64,000 nucleotides of DNA from Actinostola sp. cb2023. Its lineage: Eukaryota > Cnidaria > Anthozoa > Actiniaria > Actinostolidae. How positions within the stretch are numbered: the first letter of the stretch is position 1; every line of letters begins with the position of its first letter. A model generated the notes under the pieces. It had not been told where the DNA came from. It was given only the letters and a program-made list of their open reading frames with translations, and did no database searches. This document shows, piece by piece, positions 54,201-64,000 of the stretch. The position numbers and the translations under genes were made by a program. The stretch spans positions 171,001 to 235,000 of the forward strand of contig JAUJYZ010000972.1 of the NCBI GenBank assembly GCA_033675265.1, written 5' to 3'.

Positions 54201-56703
54201 GTGTGATTACAAATAGTCAAGGCTAAGTATATATACTCTAATTACACGTTGGTATGTATAATGTGTGATTACAAATAGTCAAGGCTAAGTATATATACTC
54301 TAATTACACGTTGGTATGTATAATGTGTGATTACAAATAGTCAAGGCTAAGTATATATACTCTAATTACACGTTGGTATGTATAATGTGTGATTACAAAT
54401 AGTCAAGGCTAAGTATATATACTCTAATTACACGTTGGTATGTATAATGTGTGATTACAAATAGTCAAGGCTAAGTATATATACTCTATTTACACGTTGG
54501 TATGTATAATGTGTGATTACAAATAGTCAAGGCTAAGTATATATACTCTATTTACACGTTGGTATGTATAATGTGTGATTAATGTGTGATTACAAATAGT
54601 CAAGGCTAAGTATATATACTCTATTTACACGTTGGTATGTACAATGTGTGATTACAAATAGTCAAGGCTAAGTATATATACTCTAATTACACGTTGGTAT
54701 GTATAATGTGTGATTACAAATAGTCAAGGCTAAGTATATATACTCTAATTACACGTTGGTATGTACAATGTGTGATTACAAATAGTCAAGGCTAAGTATA
54801 TATACTCTAATTACACGTTGGTATGTATAATGTGTGATTACAAATAGTCAAGGCTAAGGCTAAGTATATATACTCTATTTACACGTTGGTATGTATAATG
54901 TGTGATTACAAATAGTCAAGGCTAAGTATATATACTCTAATTACACGTTGGTATGTATAATGTGTGATTACAAATAGTCAAGGCTAAGTATATATACTCT
55001 AATTACACGTTGGTATGTATAATGTGTGATTACAAATAGTCAAGGCTAAGTATATATACTCTAATTACACGTTGGTATGTATAATGTGTGATTACAAATA
55101 GTCAAGGCTAAGTATATATACTCTATTTACACGTTGGTATGTATAATGTGTGATTACAAATAGTCAAGGCTAAGTATATATACTCTAATTACACGTTGGT
55201 ATGTATAATGTGTGATTACAAATAGTCAAGGCTAAGTATATATACTCTATTTACACGTTGGTATGTACAATGTGTGATTACAAATAGTCAAGGCTAAGTA
55301 TATATACTCTATTTACACGTTGGTATGTACAATGTGTGATTACAAATAGTCAAGGCTAAGTATATATACTCTAATTACACGTTGGTATGTATAATGTGTG
55401 ATTACAAATAGTCAAGGCTAAGTATATATACTCTATTTACACGTTGGTATGTATAATGTGTGATTACAAATAGTCAAGGCTAAGTATATATACTCTAATT
55501 ACACGTTGGTATGTATAATGTGTGATTACAAATAGTCAAGGCTAAGTATATATACTCTAATTACACGTTGGTATGTATAATGTGTGATTACAAATAGTCA
55601 AGGCTAAGTATATATACTCTATTTACACGTTGGTATGTATAATGTGTGATTACAAAGTAGTCAAGGCTAAGTATATATACTCTATTTACACGTTGGTATG
55701 TAATGTGTGATTACAAATAGTCAAGGCTAAGTATATATACTCTATTTACACGTTGGTATGTACAATGTGTGATTACAAATAGTCAAGGCTAAGTATATAT
55801 ACTCTAATTACACGTTGGTATGTATAATGTGTGATTACAAATAGTCAAGGCTAAGTATATATACTCTATTTACACGTTGGTATGTACAATGTGTGATTAC
55901 AAATAGTCAAGGCTAAGTATATATACTCTAATACTCTAATTACACGTTGGTATGTATAATGTGTGATTACAAATAGTCAAGGCTAAGTATATATACTCTA
56001 ATTACACGTTGGTATGTATAATGTGTGATTACAAATAGTCAAGGCTAAGTATATATACTCTAATTACACGTTGGTATGTATAATGTGTGATTACAAATAG
56101 TCAAGGCTAAGTATATATACTCTAATTACACGTTGGTATGTATAATGTGTGATTACAAATAGTCAAGGCTAAGTATATATACTCTAATTACACGTTGGTA
56201 TGTGTATAATGTGTGATTACAAATAGTCAAGGCTAAGTATATATACTCTAATTACACGTTGGTATGTATAATGTGTGATTACAAATAGTCAAGGCTAAGT
56301 ATATATACTCTAATTACACGTTGGTATGTATAATGTGTGATTACAAATAGTCAAGGCTAAGTATATATACTCTAATTACACGTTGGTATGTATAATGTGT
56401 GATTACAAATAGTCAAGGCTAAGTATATATACTCTAATTACACGTTGGTATGTATAATGTGTGATTACAAATAGTCAAGGCTAAGTATATATACTCTAAT
56501 TACACGTTGGTATGTATAATGTGTGATTACAAATAGTCAAGGCTAAGTATATATACTCTATTTACACGTTGGTATGTACAATGTGTGATTACAAATAGTC
56601 AAGGCTAAGTATATATACTCTAATTACACGTTGGTATGTATAATGTGTGATTACAAATAGTCAAGGCTAAGTATATATACTCTATTTACACGTTGGTATG
56701 TAT
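54201..56703. repeat. 62-bp satellite array, about 40 copies
   Basis: The monomer runs from GTGTGATTACAAATAGTCAA through GGCTAAGTATATATACTC to ACACGTTGGTATGTATAAT. Copies are nearly identical. Main variants are CTAATTACACG versus CTATTTACACG and GTATAATG versus GTACAATG, plus a few small internal duplications (about 54580, 54850, 55930). GTGTGATTA and TAATTACAC within each unit are near-inverted. There are no variable spacers, so this is not a CRISPR-like array. Confidence 0.97.
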
Positions 56704-57334
56704 ATTGTAAAGAAAAATTATTGCAATTACAAACTAATAATCACAATTACACCTGACAAATTTTCTTCATTTTTCCCGGGGTTGTTTTGGATGTTTTAAA
56801 AGTTCTCTGGTATTTCTTGTGACGAGACCCCAAAGGACTTTGTTAATGTCATAGAATACAAGGTTCTATACCTTCATTTGATTCCTTTACGCACTTACGT
56901 TTTATTGATCTAGCGCTAAATGAATAAAACGTAAATGCGTAAAGGAATGTAGAAGGTTTAGGACCTTGTATACTATGACATTGTTTTGGATGAGTTTTGA
57001 AAAAAAGATCACCGAGCGGCAATATTCATGTGGCATGTATGTTGCTAGTCTAGATCGACAAATCTTGACTAGATTAAAACGCTCTTCGTCCCGACACTAC
57101 AATTAGAGAAAAATTACCTTGATACCCTCTCAACACAGGAAGCCCAAATCCATATGATGCAGAAATGAACTTCCAAACCCCCTCCCCATAGCAATGTTGA
57201 ATGTACGAATGCCCGTTTCAAGGGAAGGGGGTTTCTTATATCTAAGGATAATATTAACGTAAAATTTTGTAAAATAATTTTGTGCGGATGCAGAGTAGGC
57301 ATTAGTGTATCATTCTTTTATTAGGCGATAATAC
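56704..57334. other. Spacer with one foldback and one CACAGG end
   Basis: A near-palindrome at 56845-56982 (AATGTCATAGAATACAAGG and complement, inner TTCCTTTACGCAcTTACGTTTTA) is a short foldback. CACAGGAAGCCCAAAT at 57134 is a left CACAGG-type end with no partner found. No gene is recognised. Confidence 0.45.
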
Positions 57335-57960
57335 TTATTAACTTGCCTATATGAATATATGCAACTCAAAAATGATGGATTCTATTTTATCAATGTTGAA
57401 AGCATGCTGCAGTTGTCATAACAAGTATTTATGATGCAATATGAGTGTATATGAGTGTATAATGTAAGGTGACGGAGGTCCAGACATGACAAGCTAAACT
57501 AACAATGGCTGCTGTCTTCGAAGTATTATTTACAATATGAGTGGCAATGTTGTATCTTATTTACAATCTCGAGCCGAAGGCGAGAGATTGTAAATAAGAT
57601 ACAACATTGTCACGAATATTGTAAATTACTTATGATATTGTTTAATCATTGTTTGAACCAGGTAGGCGTTTCAACCAGAATTGTAGTCAATATCTGATTG
57701 AGATGAAAAGAATATAATAATTAAATAACTGTTCTTTTAGCATTCAATTCTCATTCCGATTGCTTGACCGCACTAGCTAAACAATGAAGGCAGTTTCGCA
57801 TTATAGCTTAGTTAAGATGTCGATTGTTTAATAAATGTTTTATTCCTTTTCATACTTGATAGTTTTTGGATAGAGTTGATTGCTCATTAAGACATACAAA
57901 GAACAAATACGGCAAATATGTAATATGGATGCTTTTTCATTTAGAATATCATTTACACTT

Positions 57961-58135
57961 TTGTTTGGTTTTCAAAGGGCGCTTTAATTGTGAATGCGAA
58001 CGGAGTTTTGATTCTTTTCAATCAAATCAAGAACAGTTCTCACAGAAGGTCATAGAGCTAAGACGGGCATTTGAGACGATGGCTGACAATTTTCGTAAAC
58101 TGCCAAAAGTGCATCACAAGAGAGTCAGTTGTTGA
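57961..58135 (+). CDS. Possible terminal exon, unassigned
   Basis: After TTTGGTTTTCAAAG (an acceptor-like site at 57965-57978) an open frame reads GRFNCECERSFDSFQSNQEQ, then FSQKVIELRRAFETMADNFRK, and ends at TGA 58135. The helical, heptad-like EL-RAFETMADNF part suggests a coiled coil. No family is recognised. It lies inside the inserted block, so it may belong to an element. Confidence 0.2.
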
Positions 58136-58618
58136 GGGAATGTGCCCATAGCACCGAAGTGGAGTGTAAAGACGGATTTCTGAAGTCTGGCAGATATCTC
58201 GTAAAAACAAGGTAGCAAGGAAAGAGTCTATTGACTTTCTTTTGACACATAAATTCCGTATGAAGTTCTAGTTCGACTAACATTACTTTACCACCTTCTA
58301 ATTCGAGGTTCTTGAAAAGAATAACGTAGCAAGTAACGCAATATTTAGCGAGAACTGTGCGAAGTCCTTATTTTGAAGTAATCTCGTGTCTTTCAAAGTT
58401 TGTTATAATTTATTTGAGATTGTGAAAGTATTGCCGCACAAAGCTAGAAATCCAATGGTTGTATCATTAGTAAGTAAGCTAAAACTGTGAAGGTGCTAAG
58501 CTCCAATGAAGGGAGTTACATTAAAGAAACTGCGGAACAAAATCTAACGTGTACTGATTTTTCTTAATTACCTTTTAGGATCGATAATGTATTGTTCCTC
58601 TCATATAATGCATTGATC

Positions 58619-58739
58619 GATACAGAATACTTATAGAGCTTATTAGTATTCTGTATCTGATACAGAATACTAATAAGGTCTATTAGTATTCTGTATCAGA
58701 TACAGAATACTAATAAGCTTTATTACTATTCTGTATCAT
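58619..58739. repeat. Iterated palindrome GATACAGAATACTAATA
   Basis: GATACAGAATACTAATA and its complement TATTAGTATTCTGTATC alternate head to head three times (58619, 58659, 58699), each pair separated by a few bases. About 120 bp in total, able to form alternative hairpins. Confidence 0.8.
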
Positions 58740-59327
58740 ACTTATGAACAATTGCAGTAATTAATCAACCCCACCTATTCCCTGCCAACTATTCAATCCC
58801 TCCCCGTGCTTTTAGTTTCTTGGAAATTGTATGGGAGTTACAAGGTAGCCACGTGACCAGAATGCTGAGCACAGATTGGACAGCTGCCTAATGAATTATT
58901 AATGAATATTATAAGTATACATGCACTTTGAACATTCCGAGCAGGAGCTAGACATTTTTTAAAAGTCATTTATTGTGATGAATGGAATGACTATTGAATA
59001 ATCTTCGCCTCCGTAACAGTAAGCAGCTTGGGGGACGATAGAAATCGAAAGATAATTTGACTTGAACGCTTGAAGTTCATATTTCTGCTCGTCGCGAATC
59101 CAGTAACTTGTAAGCAAAAATGCTGCAATGCAAAACAGTGGAAACAAGTTTTAATTTTCTTAACAACTAATTTTTCTGTAAAGTTTGTCCTCTCATTTAT
59201 ACTTTCAAAGACTTAGAATAAGGAAATAGACGAAGATATAAGAGAATCATGGCTTCGAAAAGCAACACAAAACAACAATTCCGCCATTACACCGAGTATA
59301 GGGTGAGAAGAATATATTTAATCTGTA

Positions 59328-59592
59328 AAACGCGGAAAGCGGAAAGTCGGTAAAACGCGGAAAGCGGAAAGTCGGTAAAACGCGGAAAGCGGAACGGTCG
59401 GTAAAACGCGGAAAGCGGAAAGTCGGTAAAACGCGCAAAGCAGAAAGTCGGTAAAACGCGGAAAGCGGAAAGTCGGTAAAACGCGGAAAGCAGAAAGTCG
59501 GTAAAACGCGGAAAGCGGAAAGTCGGTAAAACGCGGAAAGCGGAAAGTCGGTAAAACGCGGAAAGCGGAAAGTCGGTAAAACGCGGAAAGCT
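59328..59592. repeat. 25-bp minisatellite
   Basis: Ten to eleven copies of GTAAAACGCGGAAAGCGGAAAGTCG with single-base variants. The proline/phenylalanine-rich minus-strand frame across it is an artefact. Confidence 0.92.
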
Positions 59593-60430
59593 AAATACGA
59601 AAATGCCAATCCCTACCCCTCCCCCGGTCCTTCAATTTTTTCCCCCCTTTTCACAGGCGACCTTTGGTCTGATCAGGGATACGTCAATGGTAGCACATTT
59701 TCATGTCACCAAAGCTCTGGGTAGGTAGAAATGGTAAATTCGTCACTTTCCCATAGCAACACGACACTGATTGGTCAACACGGATCTGTTTACAGATACC
59801 TGAGAATCGGATTTTTTTACTCTGCAAACACGAGGTCGTTCTTTAATTTGCGTTCTTTGACATGCTGCTGGTCGATGCCAGGCATGCAGGCAGGTATGTG
59901 CTCTCGATCGCTTTATTTTGATCGCTTTTCTAATTTAAGAAGTGCATGGGTTTATGTTTTAAAGTGCTATATACCTGAGTGTCATGACCCGGCTATTAAC
60001 CCCCAAGTACTTTACATGGTATGACCCCTGAAGTCCCTGAATAAGCAGGAATGTCAGTCGTCCCTCTAAGTTTTATACTCATGGGTACTGTAAGCGGTAT
60101 GCTTTAAATTGAGAAACTAACTTAGGTTTAGTGGTGGCAAGATCTGTAGATATGTTAAAATCGGTAGAGCATTCATTACAGGATGACATAGCGTGATGAG
60201 TCTTGCTTTTGTGAATCATTATCAACAACCGTTGCCTCGACTCATCTCCGCGAGTTAAGTCCACTAACCAAAGTTTTGACGTCTTTCTCTAGATATTTTC
60301 TTATTTTTTCTTCTTGATCATAGGCGAGGCGAAAATACAACGAAAAAGTTAAGAGCAAAACTGTCGCTCCCAAATTACAAAAATTATTTAATCACAAAAT
60401 ACCCTGACAAATTATAATATATATCATAAT
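59593..60430. other. Spacer without recognised genes
   Basis: A plus-strand frame at 59731-60024 and a minus-strand frame at 60079-60264 have no domain, signal or homologue that I recognise. Nothing else is supported. Confidence 0.3.
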
Positions 60431-60447
60431 ATATGCACGGAATTGTT

Positions 60448-60610
60448 AGGGTGTTCCGGGTTTTAGCAATCCGGCATTCCGAATTTTTTGGTTGTTCCGG
60501 GTTTTAGTATTCCGGTGTTCCGGATATTGTGGTTGTTCCGGGTTTTAGTATTCGGGCGTTCCGCTATTCCGGTTTTCCGGCAATCTGGCATTCCAGCGTT
60601 CTAGGTTTTA
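60448..60610. repeat. GTTCCGGGTTTTAGTATTCCGG degenerate tandem repeat
   Basis: About three copies of a unit containing GGTTGTTCCGGGTTTTAG, followed by further shuffled TTCCGG words. It ends about 160 bp before the BTB gene. Confidence 0.65.
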
Positions 60611-60768
60611 GTACATGCCAACTTCAGCTGTGAATGTCAGAATGGAACGCCTGGCAGATATCTCACTTCCAAGAATTTGGTAGCGTTCCCAACGACTAAG
60701 ACTTTTTTCATCCTTTGTTTACATATTAGAACTCGATCATTTTGCTATCTCGAAGTTGAAACAGTAAA

Positions 60769-62082
60769 ATGGAGCCTCCGAACTGGCAAACTGAACTGTC
60801 TACTGTCAGACAACGTAATGAATACGCGTTCAACAAATCCTTGTTCTGTGATGTAGAGTTCTCGGTTGTGGACGCGAATGGAGACAAGGTCACAATTCCA
60901 GCCAACAAGTACATCCTGGCTATCAGTAGTCCTGTCTTTGAGGCCATGTTTTACGGACAGCTAGCAGAGACTAAGCCAACTATTGACCTGCCAGACTGCA
61001 CGAAGGAAGGGCTACACGAACTGATGCGCTATATGTATTCAGATGAAGTCAACTTGAGCGGAAGTAACGTTATGGAAGTACTGTACCTTGCCGAGAAGTA
61101 CATGATGCCATTTCTTGTCGAGAAATGCAAGCAACATCTTCAAAATGAAGTTAGTCCAGATGATGCCCTTGGTATTTTACCTCAAGTCCAGGAAATAGGC
61201 GACGAAAATCTCCTTAAACACTTTTGGGGCATCGTTGACAACGAAACACCTCGAGTCGTTTCATCTGAGCCATTTCTGAATGCATCTCGAGAAATGCTGT
61301 GCCAAATCCTGGTCAGAGATACTCTGAAAGTCAAAGAGCTGGACATTTTCCAAGCTGTGGATAAATGGGTTACAAAGAGGATCGAAGAAAAGGGATTACA
61401 GTCTGTAGTTTGCAACGGTGAAACTAAACGAGCCATTCTTGGAGAAGAGGTCATCAGACTGATTAGATTCCCATTGATGACAGAAAAAGAGTTTGTTGAA
61501 GTCGTGCTTCCTTGTAAAATTCTGGAGATAGACGAACTGACGGAACTGTTTCAGATTTATAACAGGATTTCTCCATCGACACACAAGTTTAATGAAAAGA
61601 AAAGGTGTTTTGACTGTCGAAGGTTAAGGTTTAATTGCATCCTTCAGCCCCACGCCGGGTCTTGGAGCTATACGGGTAATACGGACGCGATTGACTTTAC
61701 TGTGGATGGAGCTGTCAATCTCGTTGGTGTACGAGTGTTTGGTAGCCAAGGCTCGAAATATCATGTTGAATTGAACATCTACAAACAAAATCAAAGCATC
61801 TCACAGCGATCTACCTTCTTCCTTACCGAGAGTGAAATGATAGATGACTTGTACTATGGATTTACTGTTACCCTTCACAAGCCCGTCAGACTAGACCCAA
61901 ATGTTGTGTACACTGTGGAGGCTAACATAACTGGACCAGCGTCATACTATGGTAAATCTGGAATACCTACTGTACATGCTGATGATTATGTAATGATAAC
62001 TTACAAAACCTCATCCAAGTCTGTTAATGGTACTGACATTAGTATTGGTCAGTTTCCCACACTTATTTTACAAACACCTTAA
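60769..62082 (+). CDS. BTB-BACK-PHR domain protein (BTBD1/2/3/6-like), intronless
   Basis: 437 codons, ATG in AAAATGG context. The BTB/POZ domain (about 22-128) has FCDVEFSV, the ANKYILAISSPVFEAMF core and MRYMYSDEVNL. The BACK domain (about 133-235) has CKQHLQNEVSPDDALGIL and LDIFQAVDKWV. The PHR domain (about 290-434) has RLRFNCILQPHAGSWSYTG, VGVRVFGSQGS and VYTVEANITGP. Animal members are Cullin-3 substrate adaptors that dimerise through BTB and bind clients through PHR; BTBD6, for example, acts on PLZF in neurogenesis. Domain order and length fit the family. The single exon suggests a retrocopied, expanded subfamily, common in cnidarians as far as I recall. The specific paralogue is not assignable. 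Confidence 0.95.
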   Translation: MEPPNWQTELSTVRQRNEYAFNKSLFCDVEFSVVDANGDKVTIPANKYILAISSPVFEAMFYGQLAETKPTIDLPDCTKEGLHELMRYMYSDEVNLSGSNVMEVLYLAEKYMMPFLVEKCKQHLQNEVSPDDALGILPQVQEIGDENLLKHFWGIVDNETPRVVSSEPFLNASREMLCQILVRDTLKVKELDIFQAVDKWVTKRIEEKGLQSVVCNGETKRAILGEEVIRLIRFPLMTEKEFVEVVLPCKILEIDELTELFQIYNRISPSTHKFNEKKRCFDCRRLRFNCILQPHAGSWSYTGNTDAIDFTVDGAVNLVGVRVFGSQGSKYHVELNIYKQNQSISQRSTFFLTESEMIDDLYYGFTVTLHKPVRLDPNVVYTVEANITGPASYYGKSGIPTVHADDYVMITYKTSSKSVNGTDISIGQFPTLILQTP

Positions 62083-62539
62083 TGAGACCTCTATTTTGCT
62101 TTTTCACTTTTGAAGTTGTGCTGTTGTAACGTCTCCTCTTTAGAGCACCGAATACGTTGGTTTCTCGAGCTCACCTGTTGGGTGACTCATTGAAAATCTC
62201 AACTAGTATAGTGTGGCTTGGTCATGGTGCAGCAGATGCATGGTAGCCTCAGAACCTGACAACTGGTCGCTTTTCATTGCGTTATTACTTGCGTCATCCC
62301 CCATGAGACATCTGAGATACGAGATACAAAAAATCCCTCGGTGGCTGTTACTCACGACTGTATAAAATGAATGAAATCCAGCCTCAAGAAAATGAATTTT
62401 AAAGCGAGTGCTGTCTTGTCTGAGAGGCCTGGGAAAGAACATCATCGTTGGTGCACTGAAAACAGAGCCTCACTGTAGTAATGATAAAATCATATTAGAA
62501 AGACTTGTTTTGAATATATAGATTTAGATATATATTTGT
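62083..62539. other. 3' flank of the BTB gene
   Basis: No AATAAA is evident in the first 350 bp; AATGATAAAATC near 62480 is the nearest variant. The minus-strand frame at 62203-62445 has no domain. Nothing else is supported. Confidence 0.3.
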
Positions 62540-63526
62540 TATACAGCCCTGGCACTCAAGTATATCAATATATCAATATATCGGGTGCATTATGGGTAAT
62601 GCTATTTTAGAGTTTTCCTACCGAAATATGCATCAGATACTTACAAACAACAAACTTAAGACTAAAACGAACATTATGCTAAATATATCCACCAACTTTG
62701 CTAGTGTCAAACCACTTTAAAGGGGCAGTGTCAAGCCATATGACCGCGTTAGCCTGGGTACGAAGAAGCGAGAAATAATAAAAGTCCACCGTGGACTTTT
62801 ATTATTTTCGATGTTTTGAATCCGTTTCCATCGACCTTAATCATGTTTGTTCAAGCGTCTAATGGATCACTAGTAATAATTCAAAGCATGTTCTTCATTT
62901 TCAACAATTCCTAGTGGGAATTATTTCATCTTAGAAGTGACTTTGAAGCCGTTGAAAAAAGTGTCGAACAGCCGTTGAGAGGCAGGCCGCCATCATCCTC
63001 GAGTGAAGAAAACCGAATTGTAAACCGGCAATTCTGGTCGATTGCGAAGGAATCTTGATCATCAATCGTAGGTGCAGTACTGTTCATGACTTTTGAAGAG
63101 AAAAACTCACGTAGAACGACTTGTAAACCGGTGAGTTTCCCACCATCTACTTATGTGTTGGGCTTCCTGTGCTTTATTTGATCGGCCGTTGAAAAATGAT
63201 ATCGCCGTGAATTCACATCTAGAATTCAGTCCTTTTGATATATTGAAGTTCTAAAATTGCTTTCTAAATAAAGATTAGTATCTACATGAGTCCTGTAGGT
63301 CATTTATTTAGCGATTAGAACGGTTTTAGGGGGGTTTTGTAACTCACTACCGGGCAAGGTAGGCTTCTCAACCGAGTGTTATTGTTTTGATTTTAATGCG
63401 CATGCGTGAGGCTTGACACTGCCCCTTTAAGGGGAATTTTTGATTATTTAATTACCCATAATGCACTTGATATATTGATATACTGATATACTTGGTCGCG
63501 ACAGAATTTTTGCAAAAGGCTGTATA
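62540..63526. mobile_element. Foldback host with AAGTATATCAATATATC arms
   Basis: TATACAGCC, AAGTATATCAATATATC and GGTGCATTATGGGTAAT on the left are mirrored by ATTACCCATAATGCACTTG, GATATACTT and GGCTGTATA on the right. The element between 62721 and 63426 is inserted in its loop region. Confidence 0.65.
62717..63430. mobile_element. TTAA-flanked element 5 (706 bp)
   Basis: AGGGGCAGTGTCAAGCC at 62721 pairs with GGCTTGACACTGCCCCT ending at 63426, with TTAA at 62717-62720 and 63427-63430. Inside, CCACCGTGGACTTTTATTAT-type palindrome (62785-62810) and a TTGGGCTTCCTGTG end motif (63158-63171) are seen. It is non-coding. Confidence 0.85.
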
Positions 63527-64000
63527 TGGTTATGTACCTGTATATATTCGATTTAGATATATTTGTTAATATGGTTATGTACCTATATAGATTGATCACT
63601 AGTGAAAAATAACACACGCTCTACAAACCTTGAAACGTCTTTGGAATTGTCGAAAACCTTTGGCAAATTCGGATTGAATTTCCAAGGTTTGCAGAGCTCG
63701 CGCTTTTTTCAGTGGATATTGCTTATATTGAAAGAATTGGCCAGCTCAATAACGTCTGTATATTGAAAGTATTTATAACTAAATCAATACAATCAATACA
63801 AACTTTATTTTAACAGGGTAGCCCATTCGCTAGAATATCTTGGTTAACTGAGCGAATAGTCTCCATTTTGTCCCCTTATCCCGCATATGTGAGCCTAGGC
63901 CTTGCCATATATTTAAAGAGTCGGACTTATGTCATATAGACACAAAGTGTATACGATATATGGAAGGTATAATTACTGAGTTGAATCGAGCATCTGATTG
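63527..64000. other. Right edge, nothing recognised
   Basis: AT-rich sequence. AAACCTTGAAACGTC near 63630 and CCAAGGTTTGCAGAGC near 63680 pair weakly. The window ends without a supported gene. Confidence 0.3.

Larger units (their letters stand above)
57335..59310. repeat. Inverted second copy of the 16.4-kb repeat, split by a 1.39-kb insertion
   Basis: 57335-57526 corresponds to 16985-16810 and 58918-59310 to 16795-16385, both inverted. The continuous copy shows GTCTTCGCC-GTATAC where this copy has 57527-58917 inserted. A hairpin (TTGTATCTTATTTACAATCTC and complement, 57550-57605) lies near its left border. Confidence 0.65.

Noticed and set aside
54201..56703. CRISPR-like array
   Set aside because: Monomers are contiguous and nearly identical with no variable spacers, and the genome is metazoan.
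59247..59609. 120-codon frame rich in RFTDFPLSAFY
   Set aside because: Covers the 25-bp minisatellite.

Overview
This is a eukaryotic, AT-rich window from an invertebrate metazoan, most likely an anthozoan cnidarian (stony coral or sea anemone). The grounds are an intron-containing acid lipase gene, intronless orphan class A GPCR and BTB-BACK-PHR genes, tandem gene duplicates, and a very dense load of foldback (palindromic) DNA elements. The phylum is inferred from gene content and repeat style; no marker gene here proves it.

Layout. 0-7.9 kb holds decayed genes: a SAM-domain first exon on the minus strand, a frameshifted multi-part gene on the plus strand diverging from it, a retrocopy-like DNAJC11 5' fragment and an abutting Ty3/Gypsy reverse-transcriptase fragment. 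7.9-12.4 kb is a stack of inverted-repeat elements. 13.5-25.6 kb is one complete seven-exon gene of the acid lipase (LIPA/LIPF) family, 404 codons, whose signal-peptide exon lies 6.9 kb upstream of exon 2, behind an intron full of mobile elements. 25.6-28.9 kb is a foldback in its 3' flank followed by a 24-bp minisatellite broken by two insertions. 29-36.2 kb is a nest of foldback elements. 36.9-39.5 kb and 46.6-49.1 kb are two near-identical class A GPCR genes. The downstream copy is open over 578 codons; the upstream copy has two single-base insertions in its third intracellular loop. Each is followed by a truncated 3' GPCR copy. Flanking repeats are also shared, so a unit of about 10.6 kb appears tandemly duplicated with a junction near 41.08 kb. 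51.8-57 kb holds more foldbacks and a 62-bp satellite of about 40 copies. 60.8-62.1 kb is an intact intronless BTB-BACK-PHR gene.

The strongest unexplained pattern is in the mobile DNA. Several foldback elements with unrelated interiors share one terminal motif (CACAGGNNGCCCAA and its complement) and make 6-7 bp target duplications. Two insertions can be proven from empty sites inside this same window. Other classes present are foldbacks with 9-bp target duplications (Mutator-like) and TTAA-flanked elements. The intact genes (lipase, GPCR, BTB protein) have no evident functional link to one another.
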